Below, piece after piece: positions 36,798 through 48,138 of a stretch of 64,000 nucleotides of DNA. The DNA is from Sclerotinia nivalis (lineage: Eukaryota > Ascomycota > Leotiomycetes > Helotiales > Sclerotiniaceae): the NCBI GenBank assembly GCA_029531795.1, contig JAPEIS010000016.1, forward strand, positions 620,001-684,000. The letters run 5' to 3'. A program made the translations under genes and the position numbers. Below the pieces are notes generated by a model. The model saw nothing but the letters and a program-made list of their open reading frames with translations. It was not told the origin of the DNA and did no database searches. Numbering within the stretch: position 1 is the stretch's first letter; the number at the start of each line of letters is the position of its first letter.

Positions 36798-39139
36798 GAT
36801 ATATTCTAAGCAATTCAATTTTTAGTCCATATCCAAAATCACTCAATGCTTGAGACTGACCTTAGATGTAGCAAGAAATATTGACCGTGGAAAAGATGCG
36901 TCCGTAATTCCCGAAAATTGTAAAGTTCGGATTGAGCTTGAATGTTAAATTGAAGATTTATACAGGCGAGTCTCTTACCAGCTCGTCTTTGGTATCACTC
37001 GGTCCTTAAGTATTAAACTACATTTCCATCACATGTGGATGTAACAGTCCATTCACAGAGCACTCGTCATCCGAGTTTGTCCCCCTTGCCTTGTCTCAGC
37101 CAGCATCACTTTCAGGGTTAATTCAACATAGATCAACGGATAATTAACTGCGGCTTCACAGGTCATCACTTCCGATCTAGTACGCATCCTGGCTCTTCGA
37201 CCAGATTACCCGGAGTACCTCGATCTCTACACAATTTACCCCTCATCATTGAACAGTAAATATTGTAATGCACACAGCTATCCCAGAGCATGTAGCCTCA
37301 TCAACAAACCCTGGTTGGACTATACCAAGTACTAGTCCTACAATGTCAAGCCCAGCGGAAAGGGAGAGGCCATCGATATACTTTTTGCGGCACTCTTTCA
37401 GCTTCACAGTTATATTTCCACACTATTTGTGTTGAGTCCTAACCCTTAAATTGTGTCTTCCAACGCCGTATTGCTCCTATCTGGTCGTTGTATAGCAATT
37501 AGTTATAATGAGGCGTCGCGCGGGATTTGCACTACATAAACTAGGGAAGCGGCGGATTGAGTTGAAAAATAAATGGTCTTACATAAATGGATTCCCAGTT
37601 CTGCTACAGGATAAATTTTTGGTTATGATTCATTGGCCAATTCATGTCTCGAATGTCTCGGGATACGCAAATATGGTTCGAGGTACTTCACTGGATGCAC
37701 TCATTTCTAATCTCAGAAAATATGGCGCCACCGCATTAAAAGCAGGCCTTGATCCCTTCAGGATTAAGATGTTCATGTTGTAGGAATAGCTAAATAAAGA
37801 TTGGAGATGTATACATCATTGCGGGCACTACTCTTTTTTGTGGCTTGCGCAACGATGATTTCTCGTGTAGGCGAGGACACTTGCCGAACCGAGCGAGCTT
37901 TGAAGATCTGCGGGGTAAGCTGGAAAGATCTAAGACAGAGGGCGGGTCAATCAACATCCTCGGAATTATGCAGGAGGCCAGATTGATAGTCTCGGCACCA
38001 TCGAATGCTAATTGCCACGGGATGGAAAGGTAAAAAAAACATGAACGACTGCATTTTGAATGTTAATTCTGATGCTGTCACGAGGAATGATTACTATATA
38101 AACCCAATTAACCACTCGGTAAGGGTGGCGTCACTTTTATCGTGATAGATGCTATTTCAAAAGTTGTCTCATAATACAGAAATGTGGAGTCGAATAGGGA
38201 TTTACTAGTCCGGTTGCTTGGTGCAACTTTGTCCATGAGGAGAACATGTATCAATCATTAATCTTGAATCTTTTCATCCACTTGGCAAGATCCAAGAATG
38301 GACACGGGCATATATCATTGTAAGACAAACATAATGCGCCAAAAAATTTCCCACACATCAAATTGATGAGGAGCTGGCTCGGATCAATTGAGCTTCAGCG
38401 TGGATATCACAAACTTTACGTAAATGTGTCTGCATCCACTCTGTACAACGTGATTTTGAAGAAATAAAAGCATCGTACTTTGTACGGCTATCGGAAATCT
38501 CTTCAATTCGTACGATCAACAAACATTACCATAGGCAAAAAGGAAATTAAAATGAGAAACAGATCAACTTTTGGAATCTGCAACTCAAGATCCTAGTAAT
38601 GAATTGCTGTTATTAATGGTGATCATGCGGTCTAATTAATTTGATTCGCGATATAGAGTAATGGTTGCGGAATATCACAAGATATTTGCATTGGATTTAT
38701 CACATCTCATGGAAAAGAATGCAATGCAATGCAACAAAAAATCCCAAAGAACGGTCTAAGTCGTACGCAGATCCTGTACAAAGTATGGTGCGGAGAACGA
38801 AAGCGTTACACTGCATCAAAATAACCTTGCCATTTGCGCGGTTTGTCTTTCAGTGGCGCAACTTCACACCAAGCCATCTGGTGCATGATGGCTGAAAACT
38901 ATTGTGTAGTGCATCATCACTTTCACCAGACTTCATATGTATGGCACTCCATAAGTGGTAGGTCGAGAGACCAGAAATAGTATCTTACACGATGTTACCT
39001 TTCAGCAAATGAGCCTCACACAACTCGATAGAAAACTCCTTCTCCTGTCTTATAATTCCAAGTTACTCCGTCATACATCATTGTATAATCCCGCATAATT
39101 GAGGCCAGGAGGCAAAGTTCTTCGATTTCGTTTCCAATT
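36798..39139. other. 2.3-kb region between divergent NRPS and MFS genes
   Basis: Likely holds both promoters. Two small plus-strand ORFs (37508-37783 and 37801-37986) have no recognised domain. The second begins with a hydrophobic stretch (LRALLFFVACATMISRV) that could be a signal peptide, but composition and context do not make it a convincing gene. No cluster transcription factor is present. Confidence 0.45.
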
Positions 39140-40855
39140 ATGTGGCCATTCAAGACCAAATCTGCTGAAACTCAGAAAGAGCAGAAAGAACCAAAGTTTC
39201 TGGAAATACGCTCGTCAAAATGGTTCATTGTTAGCACAATATGCGTTGCATCCTTCAGTGTAGGTTGAATTGGAAATCGCAGACGCCCGAGGGAAGGAAA
39301 TGCTGACGCCCACATTCTAGGATTCGTTTATATATGGAGTGGTTATTCCTGTTCTTCCCAATGAATTGGAACGTCGGATTGGGGTTGCAGACGAGAACCG
39401 TATGAAAGCACCTCCTCTTCAAACATAGTGTTCTGTCAAGTTATGAAGCTAATCCCTCACAGTGGAGTTCTGGAATTCTATGCTCTTGACAGCATTTGGC
39501 CTTGCTCAATTGATAGCAAGTCCACTTTTTGGATACTATGCTGATCGAAGTTCATCACGACGAACACCATTGCTCCTGGGATTCTTCTCTAATGCTGCTG
39601 CCACGGCTGTCTTATATGTTGCACAGAATGTCTGGATACTGGCTCTGAGCCGTTTCCTTCAAGGACTCTCCGCAGCTGTTGTATATACAGTCGGCTTTGC
39701 TTTGCTTGCAGACACAGTTGGCTCAAAGGATATCGGACAATGGATGGGATACGTGATTTCGAGTCTCAATATTGGAATGTTGATATCTCCAACCATAGGC
39801 GGCATAATGTACGCAGGGCTTGGATATGCATCATTGTTTATTGTGATGTTTATCCTTATTGCCATTGATATCATTATGCGTTTGTTTATGATCGAAAAGA
39901 AAGTTGCGGCAAGATTGAAGGACAAGGATGTAGGTGAAACCCAAGCGTATGGAACTTTTCAGCGAAGTGTCGACGAGGCCATTTTCGAACAACAAAATCC
40001 TTCTGTGTCTTCCAACAGCAACGGAGCATCTGAACCACTGCTTGGGAACAACCAAAACCAGTCTTTACCTGCAAAGGACAAGAAGCACCCAATAGCCTTG
40101 GTGACTTTGTTGAAGTCCCCACGCATATGGGCTGATTTATATGGCGTTTGGGTGACTGTATTTCTGCTCGCAAGTTTCGATGCAGCGCTTCCAATATTTG
40201 TGGAACGAAAGTTCAACTGGGACTCTACCGGGGCTGGCTTGATATTCCTGACCATAACATTCCCCATATTCTTAGCTCCGATAGCTGGTAGACTTTCTGA
40301 TGTCTGGCCTTCTCGTTGGCTCACGGCATCATATTTCATCGTATCTGCCATTTTCACAGTCTTGCTAGTGTTGATACAGAGAAATAGCACTGATCAGATT
40401 GTCGGTCTTTGTATCCTTCTTACCCTTTATGGTAAGCCTACCCTATTTTATGAATGGCCTTTCACAGTTACTGAAGTGAATCATAGGTATCGCTAGAGTC
40501 TTCGGTTCATCGCCACTAGGCGCTGATTTGAGTCGAGCAGTAGCAGATATGGAAGAAAAAACACCAGGCATCTTCGGCAAAACGGGAGCTAGCGGACAGG
40601 TTTTCTCCTTATATACTAGTGCTAGTGCAGCAGGAGTTCTCGCAGGCCCTGCTTGGACGAGTTTTGCCTTCGGAGAAAGAGGTTGGATATTCTTCGTCTC
40701 AAGTCTTGGAATTTTGACTGCAACTGTTGCAATACCAGCTGTGAGTGAACCCTTTGAAATGAAGAAGTATAAACGGAGCTTATAACATCTAGGTATTATT
40801 TACTGAACCTGAAAAATCTTCAAAGACAGACGACCTAGAAGTGGCTACAGAATAG
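39140..40855 (+). CDS. MFS transporter, DHA1/vesicular amine-like; likely exporter of the NRPS product
   Basis: Exons are 39140-39259, 39321-39399, 39463-40431, 40487-40740 and 40793-40855; phases consistent, 494 aa. Helix 1 (KWFIVSTICVASFSDSFIYGVVIPVLP) spans introns 1 and 2 junctions. GYYADRSSSRRTPLLLG is the conserved helix 2-3 loop (MFS motif A-like). A soluble Ser/Asn-rich central loop lies at about residues 235-270, and GIARVFGSSPLGADLSRAV falls in the second half. I chose a final exon ending at 40855 because it restores the family end VLFTEPE; reading through the last intron would instead stop at 40785. Head-to-head placement with the NRPS suggests export of its product or self-protection (inference). 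Confidence 0.85.
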
Positions 40856-41265
40856 ATGGTAGATGTCAAATCTCACTTCAAAAAGTAAATCTCATGAAGC
40901 CTGTTAGATGATCTTTCGGAGTGGAACGTCCCCAAGAGCTGATGAGAGCTAAGGTAGTAGAGCATCTGATAAGAAAGAACTTTAGATAAGATAACAAGTT
41001 GTCTGGGTTTGAGGCAAAAAACAAACCAAATCTAAGACAAGAATTCCGTCTGTATTTCTCATACATACAAAAGTTTTGAATTATCATTAGAGTAGAGTAA
41101 TAACTGTAAATTTGCAAGATTCTGATCATCAATAAACAAGATTGTAAGCTAATTGATTAAGGTTACCAAATACAATCACGTGAACACGAGACAAACTTCA
41201 CGCGAGATCTATTTTCTCGACTTTTCCACTTCCCTCATGCAATCCGATTTTCTCCAAATGCCTCC
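40856..41265. other. intergenic; RAD57 promoter
   Basis: 410 bases with no coding signal. The last 60 bases before RAD57 are C/T-rich. Confidence 0.5.
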
Positions 41266-42810
41266 ATGACCGACCTCCTAGATATCCTCCCCCATTTTCC
41301 CACTCACAAATATGTACGACTACTTCCGTCACTCGAGAAGAATCTCGTCACCGCCGCAGATTTGCTCACTCTGGATTGTGTCGAGATAGCCAAACGTGCG
41401 ACTTTACCACTCTTGGATGTTAAGAGGTTATGCGCGGATGTTTTAGTACATTTAAGAAAGGATCTAGGAATAAATGAGGTGGATCCTGGGACTGAGGGCG
41501 TTGGGGAGGCTGAAATAAACGTAGATGGAAAGGGGACGGAGAAGAAGTTGTTGAGGAAATCGGGAAAAGAAGTTGTGGATAAGTGGGAAGTTATAAGTAC
41601 ATTGGACGATGATATGGATTGCGCGTTAGGAGGTGGAATTCCAACGGGTTATATTACGGAGGTCACAGGTGAGAGGTATGTGCCATTTTCATTACCTTCC
41701 TTGTCTATTATTGTTCTCAACTACACTCCACTGGCACACAGTCTTCTGACTAACATCTATTGCAGCGGCGCAGGCAAGACGCAATTTCTTCTAACCCTAC
41801 TCCTCTCTGCACAACTCCCTGCTCCCTATGGCCTGACAGCTCCAACACTTTACATATCTACCGAATCTTCCCTTCCAACCACCCGTCTCTCCCAACTTCT
41901 ACGCACTCATCCTCTTCTCGCTTCTCACCCTTCTCCACCTTCTCTCGACAAAATAATCTCAATTGTTACACCTGATCTCGAATCTCAAGATCATATACTC
42001 CGCTTTCAAGTTCCTGTTGCCATCAAACGTCATGGTATCCGATTACTTATACTCGATAGTGTAGCTGCAAACTACAGAGCTGAATTTGAAAGACCTGGTA
42101 TGACTAAAGGAGGTGGAAATATGGCACAAAGAAGTGCAGAATTGGTAAAATTGGGACAATTGTTGAGGGATTTGGCAAGGGAATTTGGAGTTGCTATTGT
42201 AGTCGCTAATCAAGTAGCCGATCGATTCATAGGTGGAAGTGGTAGGGCAAGTCCATTGGGTCATAGTCAGCGAAGGGAAAGGGATATGCAAGGTAGTCCA
42301 CTTGCAAGAAGAGGCTTGGGAATGAATGGAGGTTTGTCAATGCCATCAAGTTCAATGAACGGACCAATGTCAAGTATACCTGGTAGTCCAATGGGTGGTC
42401 GAACAGGATCTCAAAACTACTCAACCATAACGCCAGACCCAATGTCACTAGATCATCAACAAAGATGGTTCACAGGTTGGGGTGATGATCCACATCCTTC
42501 CTACACTTCATCTAAAAATGTCAAAACTCCTTCTCTAGGTTTAATATGGACAACTCAAATAGCATGTCGAATAGCACTTATTAAAAAACCTGTCTATGGA
42601 CGAGGAAGAATTGAAATAATGGAGGAAGGAGATAGAGGTGAACCGATACTGAGGAGATGGAGACGATGGATGAAAATTGTTTTTGCGGGCTGGGCGATGG
42701 AAAGTGGAGAGGGATTAGAAGGAAGTGTAGAGTTTGAAATTAGGGGAGAGGGTATATTTGCTGTTAAGAAAGGAGAAGGGGAGGAAGATGAAGGGGATGT
42801 GGTATTGTAG
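41266..42810 (+). CDS. RAD57: RAD57-type RecA/Rad51 paralogue
   Basis: Helps load Rad51 on single-stranded DNA in recombinational repair, normally with Rad55. The N-terminus (about 1-75) has the helix-hairpin region of Rad51 paralogues (LLTLDCVEIAKRATLPLLDV). It continues with the hallmark ISTLDDDMDCALGGGIPTGYITEVTGE. I place an intron at 41676-41765 (GTATGT donor, TTGCAG acceptor), which restores the Walker A loop GESGAGKTQ at 135-143 and gives 484 aa. This intron is 90 bases long, in frame and free of stops, so unspliced RNA would add 30 residues inside the P-loop. Walker B is RLLILDSVAANYR. A low-complexity Ser/Gly/Met insert (SLSMPSSSMNGPMSSIPGS) sits in the C-terminal part. It could also be called rhp57/XRCC3-like. 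Confidence 0.88.
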   Translation: MTDLLDILPHFPTHKYVRLLPSLEKNLVTAADLLTLDCVEIAKRATLPLLDVKRLCADVLVHLRKDLGINEVDPGTEGVGEAEINVDGKGTEKKLLRKSGKEVVDKWEVISTLDDDMDCALGGGIPTGYITEVTGERYVPFSLPSLSIIVLNYTPLAHSLLTNIYCSGAGKTQFLLTLLLSAQLPAPYGLTAPTLYISTESSLPTTRLSQLLRTHPLLASHPSPPSLDKIISIVTPDLESQDHILRFQVPVAIKRHGIRLLILDSVAANYRAEFERPGMTKGGGNMAQRSAELVKLGQLLRDLAREFGVAIVVANQVADRFIGGSGRASPLGHSQRRERDMQGSPLARRGLGMNGGLSMPSSSMNGPMSSIPGSPMGGRTGSQNYSTITPDPMSLDHQQRWFTGWGDDPHPSYTSSKNVKTPSLGLIWTTQIACRIALIKKPVYGRGRIEIMEEGDRGEPILRRWRRWMKIVFAGWAMESGEGLEGSVEFEIRGEGIFAVKKGEGEEDEGDVVL

Positions 42811-42953
42811 ATATTGATTTGTGGGGGTTGTCAATGTAGAGGAGATTCTATTGTTCATGTCTAATGATTGTAGATGGTAATTGGTAGTTGATAGTTGGTA
42901 TATACATATTTCGCATGAACACATGGTACATAGTACATAGTACATGGTACATA

Positions 42954-44284
42954 GTAAGAGTTCTGGTCCTTACTCACCGCACACTCTTCAATTTTCACTT
43001 ATAATTTTTAAAATTTAATAATAAATCAACACCACAATATTTTTTATTGAAAATCTAAATAATCATTAATGAATAGTAACCAATCCTTTCACTTCAATCA
43101 CATCCTCTAATTTACAAGTTAATCTTTCGATATATGGCCTGAAATCTAAAGGATCAAACATCTCCCACAACCTCCTCAACTCCCTCTTCAATTCCTCAAT
43201 AGAAATAAATACAAATAATAGTTTTCTTAATTCCTCCTTCATCCAAAACCATACCTTTTCAATAGAATTGAAGTCTGAAGAAAAAGAAGACCATTGAAAA
43301 CCTCTAACTCCATACTCTAATCAAACCATTCTAGCATACTTCAAATAAACCTTTACACCATCCTCCATGAATATATATTCAAACCCTAATTCATCAAATA
43401 GAGGGAAAATGATTAGAATAAAAACCTAATCCCGATATACCATCGAAGTAATACCTCTCTCGCCCTCATTCTTCTCCAAAAAGACTAATGAAGATTTATA
43501 ATTCTAACTAAAAACCCCCTATATCATTACAGAGATCCTTCCTAATCTATATACTGATTTAATACAATTACCACATCTCTTTTCTTCAACCCTTCTAGTA
43601 ACCCATATCCTACCACATTTCCCTAACTCGAAAATGCTTTCGTTCGACCATATAACCTTTCTTCAATCACCCCTTCTAGATTTATCAACAACGATATCGA
43701 TAATCCCCTATCAACAATATAATAATACAAAATCTAGCCTCCTTTTTGCTTACTATCTCGAGATAAATAACCTAAGGCATACTACACAACATTTATAACC
43801 ATACCAGCGTAGCTCTCGACGAATCATACAAACCGAAGCTTAAATACCAAGCACATATTTCACCTACTCAAAAATCATCCTCCTTCTCTTCCAATCTTTC
43901 ACTAATTCCCTTATAATTCATCGAATCTTTTTAATAATCATTATAAAAGATCGATAAACCTTCCTTTTACAAATAATTCTATATAAATTCGATTTAATAA
44001 TACCTCTTACAATGTTTCGAAGTATACCCAAATTTTTTTCGATCTACCCCTATGATTTCCTGACCTCTCTAATCTGAAATACTCTAGCTCGATAAGGAGT
44101 ACCCCAATTCTCATTAAATTTATAATTATCATTCCCATCATTAAAAAGAATAACTATTTTGATTTTGAATGAAAAATAATGAAGATTAGAATTTTAATGA
44201 ATTATTTATATTGAAGGGGTCAGAAATAAGATGGGGATTATTTCTCGCTTAACTGTGCGGTAAGAAGATTCCAGAACTCTTACA
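42954..44284 (-). mobile_element. decayed Tc1/mariner-like element
   Basis: 1331 bp bounded by TA (42952-42953 and 44285-44286). The imperfect terminal inverted repeats both carry GTAAGAGTTCTGG and, further in, ACCGCACA. The interior is AT-rich, with a minus-strand transposase relic. The decay is heavy with C-to-T/G-to-A-type changes, as expected from RIP, although I did not count them. Confidence 0.75.
43075..44150 (-). pseudogene. mariner-like transposase pseudogene
   Basis: Minus-strand fragments in shifting frames resemble a fungal Tc1/mariner transposase. An N-terminal HTH-like part (RNIVRGIIKSN) lies near 43960-44000, then RRELRWYGYK ... PFIS-like sequence near 43760-43830. A C-terminal part contains SSDFNSIEKVWFWMKEELRK near 43230-43290, the usual third-acidic-residue region. 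Several stops interrupt it, so no product is possible. Confidence 0.7.
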
Positions 44285-44286
44285 TA

Positions 44287-44402
44287 GTATATAATAATTA
44301 CATACTACCTACCCATAAAATCTACACCTCATCGCCAACTATCTACCCATTGGCATTAATGATCTATCCATCCATCCAGCCATCCATCCATTCATCCACC
44401 CA

Positions 44403-44485
<83 letters not shown>

Positions 44486-44645
44486 AACCAAAAATCCTCC
44501 ACAAAAACAAAACGTATCAAAATCCAAAATCGATACATATACCTATCTAATCCCACACCACATCAAGAACTCCCTACTTATCCTACTAGAAAGTATATCA
44601 TATCACACTTCATCTAAATATAGATCACTATATCACTATTTATTA
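44287..44645. other. intergenic with minisatellite
   Basis: Only simple repeats (the heptamer array and short CATC/CCAT runs near 44365-44400). Confidence 0.55.
44403..44487. repeat. heptanucleotide minisatellite (TCTCAAC)n
   Basis: About twelve perfect head-to-tail copies of a 7-bp unit, with no spacers. Confidence 0.9.
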
Positions 44646-44876
44646 TTATTCCTTTTGTGAGATTTTATTTCTTTTATTATTGTAGTATTCTGAGGCATAA
44701 TACTTTGATTCTTGATTGACATAGAAAAGAGCGGGCTCTGGCGTCAAGCGCAGCCACATCCTAAGATTTGCTTTGAAGTCAAACACGATAACGCGATTGT
44801 GAGTCAAGGTTTCCATCCATATCATTTCACGAACTTCAGCAGAGAGTTTTTGGAATGAATGAAAGGATGGAGACAT
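44646..44876 (-). pseudogene. fragment of a 2EXR-domain protein
   Basis: 76 aa with the N-terminal pattern of fungal 2EXR proteins: FHSFQKLSAEVREMIWMETL, then NRVIVF and ALFYVNQESKYYA. Full-length family members run 200-400 aa. Here the ORF ends soon after the second motif, in AT-rich sequence, so I regard it as a truncated remnant; a short functional version cannot be excluded. Confidence 0.55.
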
Positions 44877-45491
44877 TATTTAGAGAGTGCAAATTCTGTT
44901 TGGAAATTTAATAGAATGATAAGGAATTAAAAATTTGCGACACATAAGCAGATCTTCTGATTAAGAAGGAACCTTAATTTACAATGAATTTCAGATGTCC
45001 TTTAAATAAAACAAAAGAAGACAAATTTAGCAAGATCAAAATAGGATAAATCAAGAGGTTGATCATGATCTTCATCTATTTTGGCATGTCAAGTAAAACT
45101 AGATGATGCTAATAAAAGAACATACGAAGTGAATCAATTAGGCTTCCCAGTGATTATGATCTAAACTTGAGAGAAATCAGGACATAATTACACTAAAAAT
45201 ACTCGACAACATTTTTCAGTTGAAAGGTATTGTCTTCTACTGCTATATCTTACCAAAAGATTCGGAGAACCTCACACACACAGGTATCTTGAAATGCCAC
45301 GAAAGTTTCTATACAATTCTGAGAACCTGAATAACGTAGATAACCTCATTGTTTGATACATAATTTCTATCTGGAGTTGATAATTTTGAATATTTCAATC
45401 TTTAGAAACTGAAAAATAATCTTAATGTAATTGCGACACGTATCCTATATATGAAACCCAAAAATCGCAATTATCTTTCAATAGTAACATC
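44877..45491. other. intergenic, nothing recognised
   Basis: AT-rich, with no ORF or repeat that I can support. Confidence 0.5.
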
Positions 45492-46520
45492 TTAACGATT
45501 CTCTGTTATGTGTTTTGCAATATCGCAAACACTTCTCATCTCAGCATCATTCGCTCTACCCAAACCACACTCTGTTCCAATACCGAAGTCTGCTATAAAC
45601 TCCCTCGCAGTAATGATTCTGGCTTTCGTTACTTCAAGATCATCCTGATGTAAGAGTCCCAAATACAATTCCGTATCTTCAATCTTTAAGTCCTTCAATG
45701 GTAGAAAATACGCTCTATCTGTACGGTCCTTGGGTACAGGCATGTGAAGCCAGTTTACTGACCTTTTCTTCCTTATTTCTATCAAAACTTCGTTCGCAAT
45801 ATCAACCAATAAACTCATATCTTTGGGTTGTACAAAATGTTGATGTCCCAGATCACCATAGCAAAAATGGAATCCCATTTCTACTTCCTCGTCTACGTAA
45901 TTTGCTAACTCCAAAATACTTTTGATAATCTTCTCCTTCAGAGCCAAGATCCAATGTGGTGGAGGTCGAACTATACCCTCGAGAAAAGCAAATTCGATAG
46001 CGACATCCCATTGAATTGCGAGGTCCTTGGCGGGGATTTTGTCTTGGATATTACGAACACAGGCTAGGAAAGGTTTGATGTAAACTGGCTCAAGAGCTTC
46101 TTGATATTCTGGTTCGATCGCAACGTGAAGGACGTTGATGGGTGTAGGAAGGGAAACCTGAAATTTCACCCTTTCAGGGATAACACCATTATCACGCAGC
46201 CGACGAAAAGTAGAATAAGAGTTGATCGCATATGTGTCGTACTCAATAGGCATAAGTCTGATTTCTTCTGGAGCTATTCGAATAGGTCCCGGATCTTTTG
46301 CCAAGGAGAAGTAGAGGGGTCGAACGAGGTAGGGATATCTATGGAAGACACTGCGTTGCCAAAGGACAAAGTTACCCCGGTTGCCAGGCTCGCCGTCGGG
46401 GATGCGCTTCAATTGAGTAGGGAAGGTTCCAGCCAGCTGATGGAAGACTGCAGATGTATCAGGAAGACAGACACTACCGACGAAGTGGACATTCTTGGTG
46501 ATGGAAGAACTCGATTCCAT
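45492..46520 (-). CDS. UROD/MetE-like superfamily protein
   Basis: 342 aa, single exon, started at 46520 (MESSSSITKNVHFVGSVCLP). An upstream in-frame ATG at 46649 adds an unlike, basic stretch and is less probable. The sequence shows a TIM-barrel pattern of the methionine synthase II/uroporphyrinogen decarboxylase superfamily: a first strand with KRIPDGEPGNRGNF, VKFQVSLPTPINVLH, LAIQWDVAIEFAFLEG, EVEMGFHFCYGDLGH and a C-terminal DFGIGTECGLGR. The GTECGLGR motif carries the Cys that in MetE-like barrels contributes to metal binding. The true reaction is unknown; fungal homologues are mostly uncharacterised. It has no signal peptide and is likely cytosolic. Confidence 0.7.
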   Translation of the reverse strand: MESSSSITKNVHFVGSVCLPDTSAVFHQLAGTFPTQLKRIPDGEPGNRGNFVLWQRSVFHRYPYLVRPLYFSLAKDPGPIRIAPEEIRLMPIEYDTYAINSYSTFRRLRDNGVIPERVKFQVSLPTPINVLHVAIEPEYQEALEPVYIKPFLACVRNIQDKIPAKDLAIQWDVAIEFAFLEGIVRPPPHWILALKEKIIKSILELANYVDEEVEMGFHFCYGDLGHQHFVQPKDMSLLVDIANEVLIEIRKKRSVNWLHMPVPKDRTDRAYFLPLKDLKIEDTELYLGLLHQDDLEVTKARIITAREFIADFGIGTECGLGRANDAEMRSVCDIAKHITENR

Positions 46521-48138
46521 GTTGAAAGATTCAAATAGATGCAAAAAAATTAAAGTATATTTGAAGTAATATTTAGTATAACGCCGTGTGATCGTTGTTA
46601 GCCTAAGAGTCGCAAAACCCCAGAACTTATTACCATTGTAAAGCTTCACTCAAGATCAGTACATTATATATTTTCTTACATTCCACCGAGATCTGTATTA
46701 TTCAGTATTATTGGTAAGTCAGGGGTGATTGGAGTAGATTCGTTCTTTATAAGGCAATTACAATGTTAGCACTAAAACAAGACAGATGCCCATTGAAAAG
46801 GTGTTAGATTAAGAAATTTTAGAATAGGGGATGTTAGAATAAGACATGTCACAATACAGAATATGAGAGTAAGACTTATATAAACTAATAGCTAATAAAG
46901 GTTTTATAAATAAGAGGTATAAGAGTTGTCGATCAAGGGGCTGACAAGAACTAAGCGATTTTTTTCATTGAGACTGGCCTCATGGTACGTGCTTCATGCT
47001 CTAGAAATCTTGTGTATATAGCGTGGAGTTGTGTATTATACGGCCCTATACGAGATGTCACAAAAGTTTCTGCTAAATTAGATAGTGTGTCAAAATAAGA
47101 GATGGCCTAAACAAGTGATGGTAATAATAGAGAAGATACTAAGACTAATCCTTTCATAGAAGATAGGATTACAACATAACATTCAGATCTTATTACATTG
47201 TCAGATCGTGTCGATCAATTGCTTTTTTCAAAATCAGGCGTCATATCAATAATCACATATCGTTCCATATCAATATCATTTTGAGCAATTAGTTAGAGTC
47301 ACAAGATTGAGTTGTAGATCGCAGGATTGAAGGCTTTGATAGGATTGAAATCTTTTACTAATCGATCTATCAAAATTCCTACCAAAATTTTTATCGAAAT
47401 CATATTTGAGATACATGAAATTAGTGACAACTTCTACTAAGATTAGAACTCATGAGAAGCTGAGGGTAGAATTTGACGGCATTTCGAGATTATAATTCTA
47501 CTAAGGTCCCTGACTCTTCCAATGACCAGAGTTCTCACTTGTGCTGAATGAAACTAGCTCCTCCTACTCTCTATCATCACGCAATCATACTTTCTAACAA
47601 CTTCCTTAGATCGTGCCCGAACAAGGGACTTGTAAGTAAAAGAAATTGCAAAAAGGACGGTGAATAAGCAGGGCTTGAATTGGAACTTACAGGTGAGGAA
47701 AGATAAATAAGCATGGAATCTACAAAAGTTCATTATAAAAAAAAATATAAGTATAGTATGTTCTTTTAAGGGAGACTATTGTTGTCACCATGGGGTTAAG
47801 ATGTTTCGCACTGTTGTAATATTGCTTGAGGATCTAGAAGCTGAGAGTATGACAGCTATCTGTTGTAGTACTGGGGTGCTACTACCGCTAACGCTAGCTA
47901 TGTAACATGATCAATACCCAGAAAAGGTGAGCAACTAAATTCAATTCACATTCACTATTTGACTTGGATTTACTATTATATCATACTTTCAATTTGTACC
48001 TAAGCTTCAAACAACTAAGCCTTTCATTGTATTCCAAAACTGATCTTCAAGAAGATTTAACGAAAAGGAACAGTGCATGCTATGTTATACGTGCCACTAA
48101 CTTTCCCTGATATCAGTCCTCTACCCCAAATTCTTCGT
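46521..48138. other. 1.6-kb AT-rich intergenic gap
   Basis: No gene supported. There are several loose repeats of AGAATAxGGGAT/ATGTTAGAATAAGA type near 46805-46870 and many stops in all frames. It borders the rearranged beta-glucosidase region. Confidence 0.5.

Noticed and set aside
37508..37986. Small genes between NRPS and MFS
   Set aside because: Two short ORFs without domains, splice support or coding-like composition; left in the intergenic note.
40741..40785. MFS reading frame simply ending at 40785
   Set aside because: A GTGAGT donor and CTAG acceptor allow a final exon that restores the conserved VLFTEPE end, so the spliced end at 40855 is more likely.
44403..44487. CRISPR-like array
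   Set aside because: The 7-bp units are contiguous with no spacers; it is a simple minisatellite in a eukaryotic genome.
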